The notes: generated by a model from the letters alone, not told the origin. DNA of 64,000 nucleotides from Chryseobacterium vrystaatense (GCF_000737765.1 NZ_JPRI01000002.1:434001-498000); one strand, 5' to 3'; positions 9,139 to 17,805 are shown, numbered from the stretch's first letter. Numbers and translations: made by a program.

Positions 9139-9228
9139 ATGCCAAGCGGAAAGAAAAGAAAAAGACACAAGGTTGCAACTCACAAGAGAAAGAAAAGAAG
9201 AAGAGCGAACAGACATAAGAAAAAATAA
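9139..9228 (+). CDS. 29-residue hyper-basic protein between HU and RNase E/G
   Basis: An ATG at 9139-9141 opens a 29-codon ORF ending with TAA at 9226-9228. More than half of the residues are Lys, Arg or His (GKKRKRHK, HKRKKRRR, NRHKKK), with no acidic residue. It lies 42 bp after HU and is followed by a terminator, so it probably shares the HU transcript. The composition and size resemble tiny ribosomal proteins or nucleic-acid binders. I recall near-identical peptides in other flavobacteria before the RNase gene but know of no proven function. A role in ribosome or RNA binding is inference. Confidence 0.7.
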   Translation: MPSGKKRKRHKVATHKRKKRRRANRHKKK

Positions 9229-9257
9229 TCTCTTTTTCTCGAGATTTACAATATAAT

Positions 9258-9307
9258 AATATAGTTGGTGATTTTAATTTTTTAAAGATCACCGACTATA
9301 TTTTTGT
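9258..9307 (+). terminator. terminator after the small basic gene
   Basis: Arms around ATATAGTTGGTGAT and ATCACCGACTATAT pair with one G-T wobble around an AT-rich loop, followed by TTTTTG. It ends the hup and small basic gene transcript. Confidence 0.75.
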
Positions 9308-9464
9308 TTGCAACTATAAGATACCAGGGAAAAGCAAGCAGATTTTGCAGATATTTTTAAAAAGATAGAGCAAGTTCATTCTAAATTCTTATATTTAATA
9401 TTATTTATCTGCTAAAAAAAATGCCAATTTCCTATAATCTTAATAATTTTTATCTTATAACAAA

Positions 9465-11024
9465 ATGAAGAAAGAACTAATAGTTTCGCATGAAGATGAT
9501 CTTACAAAGATTGCACTGCTGGAAGACGGAAGACTATGTGAACTTCATGAGCAAGAGGACAAGAGCGAATTTATAGTTGGAGATCTGTTTGTAGGAAGAG
9601 TAAAAAAACTGGCACCCAACCTGAATGCTGCATTCGTAAATATCGGGTACGATAAGGATGCTTTTCTGCATTATCAGGATCTGGGACCACAGTATCTGAC
9701 TTACAAAAAGTTTTTAAAAGATACTATTTCTAAAAAACAGAGCACTTCAAGCTTAAAAAATTTCGAAATACAACCCGAAATAGACAAAAACGGAACCGTA
9801 GACAAAGTCATAGTAAAAGATGATCTCGTTCTGCTTCAAATTACCAAAGAACCCATTTCTACAAAAGGTCCGAGGATCTCTACTCAGGTTTCTTTGACAG
9901 GACGTTTTCTGGTCCTGATTCCTTTCGACAATAAAGTTTCTATTTCCAAAAAGATCAGAACGACTGAGGAAAAAGAAAGACTGAAAACCCTTATCGACAG
10001 TATTAAGCCTGAAGGCTTTGGAGTGATCATAAGAACCGTAGCGGAAGGAAAAAAAGTAGCAGACCTTCATAATGACATGAATCAGCTGATCCAGAAATGG
10101 GAAAGCACATTCAAAAACATTCAGAAAAGCAAAGTTCCGGCTAGAGTTTTAAGCGAAGAAGATAAAGCTTCAGCAATTTTACGAGACAATTTCAACCAGG
10201 ATTTCGTTAATATTTTCTGTGATGATGAACAGATGGTAGACGAAATGACCAACTACGTAGAGGTCATTGCCCCGGAAAAAAAGAATATTGTCCAGTTTTA
10301 CAATTCTCACATCCCTCTTCTCGAATATTACAACGTTGAAAAACAACTCAAACAGAGTTTCGGAAAACACGTTAATATTCCAAGTTCAAAAGGTGCGTAT
10401 CTCGTTATTGAGCATACAGAAGCACTTCACGTAATCGACGTCAATTCCGGAAATAATATCACAACCGGAACCGCTGTCAATAAAGAGCACGCTCTGAAAG
10501 TAAACAAAATGGCAGCTACAGAGATTGCCAGACAGCTGCGTCTCCGCGATATGGGAGGCATCATTGTAATCGACTTCATCGATATGCAGAACCCTGACCA
10601 CAGAAGGGATCTGTATGAACATCTTAAAGAAGAAATGAAGCGTGACAAAGCACGCCACAAAATTCTTCCACCAAGTAAATTTGGACTGATCCAAATTACC
10701 AGACAACGAAACCGTCCGGAAAAACAGATCGAAACCAAAGAAGAAAACCCGAACAAAGACGGAGAAATCGTTGCTCCTATTGTAATCGTGGAAAGAATGG
10801 GTGAAACTCTCCGAAGCATCCTGCAAAAAGAGAAAGGAAAGATTTTCCTGCATGTACATCCTTTCGTGGAAGCCTACCTTACCAAAGGCATCAAAAGTAT
10901 CCAGATGAAATGGTTCATAAAATACAAAAAATGGGTAACCATCATTCCAAGGGATTCTTTTAAATATTTAGAATATAAAATTTACAATTCGAAGAAAGAA
11001 GAATTGATAGAATTTTCTAATTAA
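9465..11024 (+). CDS. rng: ribonuclease E/G family endoribonuclease
   Basis: 519 residues, about the length of RNase G and lacking the long C-terminal scaffold of gamma-proteobacterial RNase E. An S1 RNA-binding domain (about 38-135) is interrupted by a hydrophilic insert near residues 85-115. The catalytic DNase I-like region carries both metal-binding Asp motifs, HVIDVNSG and IVIDFIDM. The CPxC zinc-link cysteines of E. coli RNase E are absent after ITRQRNRPE, so the dimer link must differ. The enzyme cuts single-stranded A/U-rich RNA in 5S/16S rRNA maturation and mRNA decay. A hairpin terminator follows directly. Confidence 0.93.
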   Translation: MKKELIVSHEDDLTKIALLEDGRLCELHEQEDKSEFIVGDLFVGRVKKLAPNLNAAFVNIGYDKDAFLHYQDLGPQYLTYKKFLKDTISKKQSTSSLKNFEIQPEIDKNGTVDKVIVKDDLVLLQITKEPISTKGPRISTQVSLTGRFLVLIPFDNKVSISKKIRTTEEKERLKTLIDSIKPEGFGVIIRTVAEGKKVADLHNDMNQLIQKWESTFKNIQKSKVPARVLSEEDKASAILRDNFNQDFVNIFCDDEQMVDEMTNYVEVIAPEKKNIVQFYNSHIPLLEYYNVEKQLKQSFGKHVNIPSSKGAYLVIEHTEALHVIDVNSGNNITTGTAVNKEHALKVNKMAATEIARQLRLRDMGGIIVIDFIDMQNPDHRRDLYEHLKEEMKRDKARHKILPPSKFGLIQITRQRNRPEKQIETKEENPNKDGEIVAPIVIVERMGETLRSILQKEKGKIFLHVHPFVEAYLTKGIKSIQMKWFIKYKKWVTIIPRDSFKYLEYKIYNSKKEELIEFSN

Positions 11025-11034
11025 AACAAAATCT

Positions 11035-11064
11035 AAACCTCCAGAGCAATTCTGGAGGTTTTTT
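11035..11064 (+). terminator. terminator of RNase E/G gene
   Basis: A perfect hairpin with arms AAACCTCCAGA and TCTGGAGGTTT around GCAAT, followed by T residues, just after the stop codon at 11024. Confidence 0.9.
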
Positions 11065-11077
11065 GGTTAAATTGGCT

Positions 11078-11530
11078 ATGAAAATGATCATATCACTGAA
11101 ATACCTCATCTTTAAGATGGCGCTGCCTCTTACCATTATAATAATGGCTGTATTTACAAAATCGTGGCTTGTACTTCCGGTAGATGATGGCAACACAGTC
11201 ATGTCGGGATTTCCTTTTCCTTTCATTGCTGATGGATGGCACACTTCATTATCTTACCAGATTTTCATCACAGAATTCTTAGCCGACTTTTTCATACAGC
11301 TTTTACTATGGACGTTGATTTTATTTCTAATCAATAAATACCTCTTTATCATAAAAATTCCAAAATTTTTAAATATCATCATTTGGGGACTGGTCATCAT
11401 TATTTCCGGACTTGCTGTTTCCATTGCTTCAATGCCGGACCAGATCATTCGGTTGAAAAGAGACTGGGAAATACAAGCTGTCCTTAATTCAGGATATCAG
11501 TTCATTTGGGAAGAACAATCAAGGCAATAG
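11078..11530 (+). CDS. small integral membrane protein, function unknown
   Basis: I do not recognise this 150-residue protein. An ATG at 11078 is chosen over the TTG at 11063, which lies in the T run of the preceding terminator. Hydrophobic segments at about residues 10-30, 60-85 and 95-115 suggest three membrane helices, with a periplasmic loop containing FPFPFIADGWHTS after the first. It lies 42 bp before the OsmC gene on the same strand and may be co-transcribed with it. Confidence 0.6.
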   Translation: MKMIISLKYLIFKMALPLTIIIMAVFTKSWLVLPVDDGNTVMSGFPFPFIADGWHTSLSYQIFITEFLADFFIQLLLWTLILFLINKYLFIIKIPKFLNIIIWGLVIIISGLAVSIASMPDQIIRLKRDWEIQAVLNSGYQFIWEEQSRQ

Positions 11531-11572
11531 AAATTATTTGACAACAATAAATAACCACAACAATATACAACA

Positions 11573-12043
11573 ATGAGCAAAGAACACCATTACAAAGCAA
11601 CCATCCATTGGACAGGAAACAAAGGGACGGGCACCAGCAGCTACAGAAACTATGAAAGAAGCCATACAATCAATATTGAAAATAAAACACCTATTGAAGG
11701 CTCTTCTGACCCTGCTTTCCGGGGAGATAAAACCAAACACAATCCTGAAGATATGTTTCTCTCTTCGATCTCTTCCTGTCATATGCTATGGTACCTTCAT
11801 TTCTGTTCTGAAGAAGGCATCATTGTCACCGATTACACAGACGAAGCTATAGGAATTATGACCGAAACGACTGACGGAGGGGGAGAATTTACATCAGTCA
11901 CCTTACATCCTACAGTCACCGTAACTGAAAAGGCAATGATTGAAAAAGCAAAAGAACTTCATCACAAAGCTGGACAGTTTTGTTTCATCGCAAGGTCATT
12001 AAACTTTCCGGTAAAACATATCCCTACCCTGTTAATTAAATAA
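11573..12043 (+). CDS. OsmC family peroxiredoxin-like protein
   Basis: 156 residues with the OsmC/Ohr fold signature: HNPEDMFLSSISSCHMLWYLHFC supplies the first helix cysteine, and CFIARSLNFPV near the end supplies the second. The pair reduces organic hydroperoxides in the cytosol using a dithiol donor. The sequence fits the OsmC branch more than Ohr, but substrate choice cannot be read from it. A 225-bp AT-rich gap separates it from the next regulator gene. Confidence 0.85.
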   Translation: MSKEHHYKATIHWTGNKGTGTSSYRNYERSHTINIENKTPIEGSSDPAFRGDKTKHNPEDMFLSSISSCHMLWYLHFCSEEGIIVTDYTDEAIGIMTETTDGGGEFTSVTLHPTVTVTEKAMIEKAKELHHKAGQFCFIARSLNFPVKHIPTLLIK

Positions 12044-12268
12044 TACATATATTATTTTTATTCACCTGAAAATAACGATTAATACAGGTTTTAGACTATA
12101 ATAACTCTAAAATTCTCATTCAAAAATCAACATCAAGAGAATTATTTATCAAATAATCAATAAAATTTCGATTTTATAATCATTTATTATGTAAAAAATT
12201 ACAATTAATTGTTATTTTTATTCAAAATGTAAAGATTTTTTTATATTTTTATATAAACAAAACTAACC

Positions 12269-12919
12269 ATGATGAAACCGAGATTAACCATTTTTGATGA
12301 ACCGCTACTCTATACAGAAGGTTTATCAAAACTGCTCTCACAGAGCAAAATTTTTAACACGATTGACATTTGTAATTCTTATGAACCATTATTTAAACAA
12401 TTAAAAGAAGATCCCCCTGAAATTCTGGTGATAAGCTCCAATATGCTTATGCTTACAGACATTTTCAGACTTGTAGAAGACATTACCTCAAAAGACAAAG
12501 AAATCAAAATTATTGTCATAGGCAATAGTTATGATATGACAGACATCCGGAAGCTTTTTAACAAAGGCATAAAAAGCTATCTTGACAAAAACAGCAGATA
12601 CGATGAATTCCTTAAATCAATAAATGCATTGCTTTTGAATGAGATCTACATCTGCGACAATGCAAAAGAAAGGATGATCAACTTTATCAGCAGCGAAGAA
12701 GGAAAACCCAATCCACATATCAAAGAACCGCTTACGCGCAGAGAAATGGAAATCCTTAAACTGATATGTGATGGATTCAGCAGCAAAGATATTTGCGAGA
12801 AACTTTTTATAAGCATCAATACAGTTGAAACCCACCGCAAGAGAATTCTTTTAAAATTAAACGCAAAAAATTCCGTAGGAATTGTAAAATACGCCTTAGA
12901 AAACCACATTATTGATTGA
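12269..12919 (+). CDS. LuxR-type regulator with degenerate receiver, next to curli genes
   Basis: 216 residues. The receiver keeps the acidic pair near the N-terminus (FDEP) and a Lys at SYLDKNS, but the phospho-acceptor is replaced by Ser56 (ILVISSNML) and the usual Pro after Met is Leu. A LuxR/FixJ helix-turn-helix follows at about 150-212 (LTRREMEILKLICDGFSSKDICEKL). It is convergent with the curli operon 390 bp away. E. coli CsgD, the curli activator, has the same size and layout and also lacks the phospho-acceptor Asp, so a CsgD-like role is an attractive inference. Sequence homology to CsgD beyond the shared folds is not claimed. Confidence 0.78.
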   Translation: MMKPRLTIFDEPLLYTEGLSKLLSQSKIFNTIDICNSYEPLFKQLKEDPPEILVISSNMLMLTDIFRLVEDITSKDKEIKIIVIGNSYDMTDIRKLFNKGIKSYLDKNSRYDEFLKSINALLLNEIYICDNAKERMINFISSEEGKPNPHIKEPLTRREMEILKLICDGFSSKDICEKLFISINTVETHRKRILLKLNAKNSVGIVKYALENHIID

Positions 12920-12940
12920 TGAAACCAATTTCGATTAACC

Positions 12941-12980
12941 TCCAAAAAAAATCCAAACCTAGGTTTGGATTTTTTTTGGA
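12941..12980. terminator. 40-bp perfect palindrome, two-way terminator
   Basis: The arms TCCAAAAAAAATCCAAACCT and its complement form a perfect hairpin with A and T runs on either side, so it can stop transcripts from both the regulator at 12269 and the curli operon. Confidence 0.85.
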
Positions 12981-13046
12981 ATATTAATTTTATGTCAATA
13001 GTTGTATTTGCTTCGCAAAGGAATAGTGAATGATAGATTCAGGAAC

Positions 13047-13101
13047 TAAGAGCCAAGAATCAAGAATCAAGATACTAGACATCAGATTTCAGACATCAGA
13101 T
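13047..13101. repeat. short repeat cluster in the curli 3' gap
   Basis: Two tandem direct repeats are visible: GAATCAA twice within 13055-13070, and AGACATCAGAT twice at 13077-13087 and 13091-13101. The remainder of the 388-bp gap (12920-13307) holds the terminator palindrome and no ORF. The repeats resemble low-complexity intergenic sequence that I recall from Chryseobacterium genomes; whether they recur elsewhere cannot be tested here. Confidence 0.5.
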
Positions 13102-13307
13102 ATTTTGATTCTCAGCCACCAGATACTTGTCTTCATTCAATATTCCTCGATATATTAGATTTTAGGCTCTTAAATTTCAGTCTATGAAGTATGAGGCTTA
13201 CTTACTGTCACCAAGCAGCCAGCAGGTCATTTAGCTCACACAAACTCTCCGACTCTCAAGCCTGTATCCTAAAACGTATAGACGCTCCAACTCCGTAATC
13301 TCAGTTT

Positions 13308-14819
13308 CTATTCATAGTCAGGCATTTCACCATTGCTGAAAAGAGAAGCTCTTGAAAGATCGGTCATCGTACTATTGAGATCAATGACCATTACATTTTT
13401 CTGCGAAATATTATCATTGGAAGTATTCATAAAGATCACCTGGGCATTATTCGGAGAAAATCTCGGATCAAGATCGTTAGTTCCCAGCGGCTTTTCACTT
13501 TCGTCAGAAATATCATATACCACATCATTGGTTAAATTATAAATAAAAATATGAGAATCGAGCTGACGATAATTGCCGCTTCCATCCTGATATCCCGACA
13601 AATCTCTTGTATAAACGAGCATTTGTCCGTCTACAGAGAAATTCAATCCGCCTGCAGCTCCTAAAGAACCGGATACAATCGTTTTCAAAACACTTCCAGT
13701 CATATCAATGATGTAGATCTTTGTATTATAGCCGCTGTAATCATTGGTTTTTAAGGCAACCCTGCTACCATCATAACTCCAGTCACATTCAGAGATCATA
13801 CTTCCGTCGGGAGTTGTATATACTAACGTCAATCCACTTCCATCTTTATTGATTCTGTACAGTTTATTGAAATTTGAATAGAGAATTTCCTGTCCGTTGG
13901 TACTCCATGCAAAATCCATTTCATAATTATTAAAACCTGCTGCCGGAACTGTAGTTACTTTAAACGGATTCGATCCATCAGGGTTTGCTGTATAAATATG
14001 GGTACTACCGCCTTCTGTCCTCAGAAATGCGATCAATCCGGCATTATTATTTTTTCGCGGTCTCCAACTGTTATAGGACGAATTGGTAAACTGAAAACTA
14101 TTTCCCTGTCCGTCACTTGACAAGATTACGAAATTACCATTCTGTTTCTGTACATAATGATAGCGGTTTGCCGGAACTGTATTGGTTGTAAATTTACTGA
14201 TGGTACTTAAAACTGGCGGGTGAATGCCGTCCGAAACAGACACCTGCCAGAAGTAACTAACACCAAACTTCAAATTTGAAAGCGAATAATGATTCGCCGT
14301 CAAATCATTAACCTGAATCACATGAGTATCGAGGTTATTTTTAATTGTTAAACTATATCTTAAAACATCCGCCGTATCGGGATCAGTTGCTGTCCATGTC
14401 AGCTCCATATTTAACGGCTGATTAACCGCATTGTCTACCGGACTTAGCAGCTGCGGTGCAGAAGGAGGAGAATTGAGCGATTCATCATCGTTCATTTCAA
14501 AAACCACAGTGACCACCTGGTTTTCATTTTGTATGTTAACCCCCTGAAAAGTGGTCACATAACCAGAGAGTTCCGCTTTCACAGAATAATTCCCGATGGG
14601 CATAGCGGCAATTTCAAATGTACCGTCTGTCCCGCTGAAAACGGTCTGTGTGGTAGGTGCTGTAAAAATCTTAACATTAGCAATAGGCACATTGGTACCT
14701 CTTTTTACAACTTTTCCTTTCAACATTCCTGTCTGAGCCTGTTCTATAAGATCTTCATCACATGAAAACAGACAAAAAGTAAGGATGAATATGCTGAGTA
14801 TTTTGATTAAAGTTTTCAT
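13308..14819 (-). CDS. lipoprotein with carboxypeptidase-like, FnIII and TolB-like propeller domains
   Basis: Last gene of the curli operon, 503 residues, 11 bp after csgG. A lipoprotein signal ends in CLFSC; the mature start CDEDLIEQ is acid-rich, like the Bacteroidota surface lipoprotein export signal, so it may face outward. Domains in order are a carboxypeptidase regulatory-like fold (about 30-110, GTFEIAAMPIGNYSVKA), a fibronectin type III domain (about 118-212) and a TolB/WD40-type propeller (about 220-500, repeated W-S-x-D/N-G elements). It resembles binding proteins rather than an enzyme. Placement with csgE/F/G suggests a role in anchoring or organising the fibre at the surface, which is inference. 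Confidence 0.75.
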   Translation of the reverse strand: MKTLIKILSIFILTFCLFSCDEDLIEQAQTGMLKGKVVKRGTNVPIANVKIFTAPTTQTVFSGTDGTFEIAAMPIGNYSVKAELSGYVTTFQGVNIQNENQVVTVVFEMNDDESLNSPPSAPQLLSPVDNAVNQPLNMELTWTATDPDTADVLRYSLTIKNNLDTHVIQVNDLTANHYSLSNLKFGVSYFWQVSVSDGIHPPVLSTISKFTTNTVPANRYHYVQKQNGNFVILSSDGQGNSFQFTNSSYNSWRPRKNNNAGLIAFLRTEGGSTHIYTANPDGSNPFKVTTVPAAGFNNYEMDFAWSTNGQEILYSNFNKLYRINKDGSGLTLVYTTPDGSMISECDWSYDGSRVALKTNDYSGYNTKIYIIDMTGSVLKTIVSGSLGAAGGLNFSVDGQMLVYTRDLSGYQDGSGNYRQLDSHIFIYNLTNDVVYDISDESEKPLGTNDLDPRFSPNNAQVIFMNTSNDNISQKNVMVIDLNSTMTDLSRASLFSNGEMPDYE

Positions 14820-14830
14820 AGTTCATGTTT

Positions 14831-16195
14831 TTATTTGTTTCCAAGGTAAAAATTGATTCCAATAGCAAAGCGAAGTGCCTGATCTTTTCTTTTTCCGTTC
14901 ACCAGACCTTCCCAGTTATCTTTAAAACCTATATCATACTGTGACGAAGCCCGGATTGCCGTATTATTTCCAATCATATATTCCAACCCGCCACCAACCT
15001 GGCCTTTATACTGAGGCTTGTATTTTGAAAACATAGCTCCCGCACCTCCATAAACATATGGACTGAATCTGTATTTGGGGAACAAAAGAAACTCCAGATT
15101 GAGCTCGGGAACTATATAGCTTCTTTTAATCATATTTTTATTCTCTAAGGTGAAATAGCTGGCACTGGTTTCAATATTGAAATTGGGATTTATAAAGTAT
15201 TTTATTCCCAGTTTTCCGCCCACATTCATTTTAGGATTTACGTAGTCATCTTTAATTTTCTGAGCTTCCACATTCGCAAAAACGGACATTTTCTGTCTGT
15301 AATTTTCCGGAAACTTATTCCCCACTGTTCTGCCTGTATTTTCTTCCTGTTCTTTGTTATAATCATTAATCAAAGGCTGATAGCCTGTTAAATTTTCGGA
15401 TGCTTTTCCCCAGATTTTATCTCTGATACCTTCAATAATCAAGGATCTTACTGCTTTCTCGATTGCTTCAGTGACGGCAAGCTGTACGGGCTCATTCTGT
15501 GTAAGGCCCACTTCAGCTTCCAGCAGCCTTTCGGTATCAATATATCTGAAAAAACTTCCGTTTACACTCGTAGAAAGAATCGTTTTGGAGATATAAACTG
15601 TTTTAAGGATTTCGCCGTTCAGCGTAGAGACGGCACGCAGATAAATAGTAATCCTGTCCTGGCGGTATTGTGTGGAAGCACCTATTCCGAAATATCTCGC
15701 TCCGAGGCCTCCGGTCAATACATTGCTGTCATAAGAGATGACTCCGCCTTCAAGAAGAATTCCTGCGTAAAGAAGAGGAGGAAGGGACTGGCTGCTTTTA
15801 TCAGCATCTTTCATGTATTCCTGTCTTGTAGACCGGATGATCTGTCTTTCGTTTAAAAGATTGGCAATATTTTCTCTTTCGATAGGAATGAACCATCGGC
15901 TGTCTTCAAGCGCTTTAATAAGAATGGTAGTCGTTCCCTGCGGGACAGCTGTACTCCAGTTATTCCCGTTTTCTGACGGTTTATACTGACCGGTCTGGTC
16001 CCTGAATTTGTATACGCCTACGACAATTTTTTCTTTGGGAAGCGGAAGATTTTTCAATTCCGCGGTAGAGGGGGTAAGTTCTCCCATGGTGGATCTCTCA
16101 GGATCGGAAGGAAGCCCCAGTATGGAACTGCAGGCCTGCATTAAGCACAGCAGGAGCGTACAGAAAAAAATTCTGGTGTAAATGTAAGTTCTCAT
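14831..16195 (-). CDS. csgG: curli secretion channel CsgG with appended C-terminal barrel
   Basis: 454 residues against about 277 for E. coli CsgG. A lipobox (LMQACSS) precedes a CsgG domain at about 35-285 with VVGVYKFRDQTGQYK, RWFIPIERENIANLLNERQIIR and the transmembrane hairpin region. CsgG forms the nonameric outer-membrane pore for curlin export. Residues from about 300 onward alternate in barrel-like amphipathic strands (GIKYFINPNFNIETSASYF, YVYGGAGAMFSKYKPQ) and end in an aromatic-rich final strand, as in eight-stranded OmpA/OmpW-like barrels. So each CsgG subunit seems to carry an extra outer-membrane barrel. It lies 25 bp after csgF. Confidence 0.9.
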   Translation of the reverse strand: MRTYIYTRIFFCTLLLCLMQACSSILGLPSDPERSTMGELTPSTAELKNLPLPKEKIVVGVYKFRDQTGQYKPSENGNNWSTAVPQGTTTILIKALEDSRWFIPIERENIANLLNERQIIRSTRQEYMKDADKSSQSLPPLLYAGILLEGGVISYDSNVLTGGLGARYFGIGASTQYRQDRITIYLRAVSTLNGEILKTVYISKTILSTSVNGSFFRYIDTERLLEAEVGLTQNEPVQLAVTEAIEKAVRSLIIEGIRDKIWGKASENLTGYQPLINDYNKEQEENTGRTVGNKFPENYRQKMSVFANVEAQKIKDDYVNPKMNVGGKLGIKYFINPNFNIETSASYFTLENKNMIKRSYIVPELNLEFLLFPKYRFSPYVYGGAGAMFSKYKPQYKGQVGGGLEYMIGNNTAIRASSQYDIGFKDNWEGLVNGKRKDQALRFAIGINFYLGNK

Positions 16196-16220
16196 GGTAA
16201 GTCTGGTTTTTAGTTATTTT

Positions 16221-16631
16221 TTATTTTGGAATCACGATCTCGGACTGATCGCCTGAACTGGTATCCAAAATATTGATCAAAAGTCCCTGGGCTGTTGTAG
16301 TGATCTGCAGATAAAGCGATCCAAAAAGATAATTTCCGGGCTTTAGGCTGCCCTCCCCGAACTGATCCTCAAATAATTTCCTGGACAGCTCACTCAACAC
16401 CTGCCTGTTGAGGCTCTGGCTGAAACTGTCTAGAGAATTAACATTATCGAGCAAACTGCTGTAATCATTTTTCTCATCAAACTGATTTTGGGCATTTGCT
16501 GAACTTAAAAGCCACTGATAGTTAAAGGTATCACCTCCGAATGCCGGATTGATTGGCTTATAAACGAGCTGCTGAGATTTTCCGGAGAAAATACCCGCAA
16601 TAAAGGTCAAAATAATGATAAAAGTTTTCAT
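16221..16631 (-). CDS. csgF: curli assembly protein CsgF
   Basis: 136 residues with a signal peptide. The mature start contains LVYKPINPAFGGDTFNYQWLL, close to the CsgF N-terminal motif that plugs the CsgG pore constriction. The rest is helical (SFSQSLNRQVLSELSRKLF), then a beta-rich tail. CsgF couples secretion to nucleation at the cell surface. It lies 11 bp after csgE and 25 bp before csgG in the same operon. Confidence 0.92.
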   Translation of the reverse strand: MKTFIIILTFIAGIFSGKSQQLVYKPINPAFGGDTFNYQWLLSSANAQNQFDEKNDYSSLLDNVNSLDSFSQSLNRQVLSELSRKLFEDQFGEGSLKPGNYLFGSLYLQITTTAQGLLINILDTSSGDQSEIVIPK

Positions 16632-16642
16632 GGCGGACGTTT

Positions 16643-17377
16643 TTAGTAGATGAATTCATTTTTAATGAGGTTTTTCTTTGTATTAAACTCTTTAATATAT
16701 TTTAAGCTGGCTGCCAGCTGTTCTTTGAGGTAGTCTTCGTTTGGATTAGTCATAAAACTATAAATCACTTTATCATCAATCTGAATACTGATCTGACCGC
16801 TGGTCCCGCGAAGAGGAAGTTCTGAAATAGTAATAGCCCCACTGCTTTTATCTGGAATTTGACTGTACTGGATATAAAAAAGATCATAAAAGTCTTTTCC
16901 GACTTTGGTTTTGGTTTCATCAATGGTAAGTCCTTTTAGTTCATAGACGGCATCTTCTTCTATCATAGCGGTTTTCTTTCTGAACAAATCAGTATTGAGT
17001 TCCAGGCTGTCTTTCGTGATCAGTTTCCTGGTTTCTTCATCTCTCACATAGAGAAAAACTTTCAGTGCATCTTTGGGTTCAAGATTGACATTAATCTCAG
17101 ATAAAACTTTTACTTCATTGGGATTGATGGAAAATTTTCCGCTCTGCTGATTGTTGGAGAGATTGCCTGCATTTCCTTTTTTAATGGAAATCAAAAGGTA
17201 ATTCAGTTCTTTGTATACAGCCGTATTATTGGTAACAACAGCTTTAAGCTTAATCTGATTTTCAAGGACACTGCTTTCTATCCTGGCGTTCACTTTTTTA
17301 TCTTCCTGCCCTTCAACCTGTGAAGACAGGAAGATAAATAAAGTGCACAAACTCAAGGAATATAGAAGTTTCATCAC
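16643..17377 (-). CDS. csgE: CsgE with an N-terminal CsgH-like domain
   Basis: 244 residues, nearly twice the length of E. coli CsgE (129). A signal peptide is followed by a beta-sandwich-like domain at about 28-130 with YLLISIKKGNAGNLSNNQ, SGKFSINPNEVKVLSE and a later LKVFLYVRD, matching the pattern of CsgH, a curlin aggregation inhibitor of the CsgC-like group. The C-terminal part (about 135-244, LKGLTIDETKTKVGKDFYDLF) is the CsgE domain, which caps the CsgG channel in the periplasm. The fusion would place an amyloid-inhibitor fold on the secretion cap. The CsgE call is firm; the CsgH-like call is by motif pattern. Confidence 0.87.
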   Translation of the reverse strand: MMKLLYSLSLCTLFIFLSSQVEGQEDKKVNARIESSVLENQIKLKAVVTNNTAVYKELNYLLISIKKGNAGNLSNNQQSGKFSINPNEVKVLSEINVNLEPKDALKVFLYVRDEETRKLITKDSLELNTDLFRKKTAMIEEDAVYELKGLTIDETKTKVGKDFYDLFYIQYSQIPDKSSGAITISELPLRGTSGQISIQIDDKVIYSFMTNPNEDYLKEQLAASLKYIKEFNTKKNLIKNEFIY

Positions 17378-17384
17378 ATGTGTT

Positions 17385-17783
17385 TTAGTAATTTCTCATG
17401 AAAATTGTTTTGTTGTCACCTTTCACATTGATCTGCATTCCGTCTGAGACACTGTTGCTTCCGGTAATATCAATGATATTGTTATTTCCCTGTGCATTAA
17501 CGGCAGCTTTGGTTTCTTTATCCGTAAATGAGTTGATGAAATAAAGCGTATTATAATCTCCCAGCTGTTGTACGGCAATATTAGTTTTAGCATTAAGAGA
17601 AAGTTCTGCATTATTATAATCACCCATTTGAATAACAGTTGAACCGTAAAGTCCCTGTTCAGTCTGCTGTCTTGTGATAAGGTCAAGAACGGTGTTGCTG
17701 TTGACCCTGTCCCAGTCTACCTGCTGTGCTTGCACATACAGTACTGCGAAAAGTGTAAAGGCACCCCATCTCAGTTTAAACAT
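17385..17783 (-). CDS. csgB: CsgB-like minor curlin / nucleator
   Basis: 132 residues from the ATG at 17781-17783. An upstream ATG at 17858 would put 25 residues before the signal peptide and is not used. After the signal (LFAVLYVQAQ) come degenerate curlin repeats: VIQMGDYNNAEL, VQQLGDYNTLYF, AVNAQGNNNIID and INVKGDNKTIF. Fewer and more irregular repeats than CsgA suggest a nucleator, as in E. coli CsgB. It leads the csgB-E-F-G-lipoprotein operon and is separated from csgA by a terminator. Confidence 0.8.
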   Translation of the reverse strand: MFKLRWGAFTLFAVLYVQAQQVDWDRVNSNTVLDLITRQQTEQGLYGSTVIQMGDYNNAELSLNAKTNIAVQQLGDYNTLYFINSFTDKETKAAVNAQGNNNIIDITGSNSVSDGMQINVKGDNKTIFMRNY

Positions 17784-17797
17784 GGTATTAATTTTAA

Positions 17798-17805
17798 TAA
17801 AGGTA
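17798..17805 (-). promoter_or_regulatory. putative -7 box for csgB operon
   Basis: Minus-strand TACCTTTA differs from TAnnTTTG only in the last base and lies 15 bp upstream of the csgB start, downstream of the csgA terminator. Confidence 0.35.

Noticed and set aside
10386..10859. Long antisense ORFs of 157 and 130 codons opposite the RNase E/G gene
   Set aside because: They are shadows of a highly conserved coding strand and have no promoter or sensible composition.
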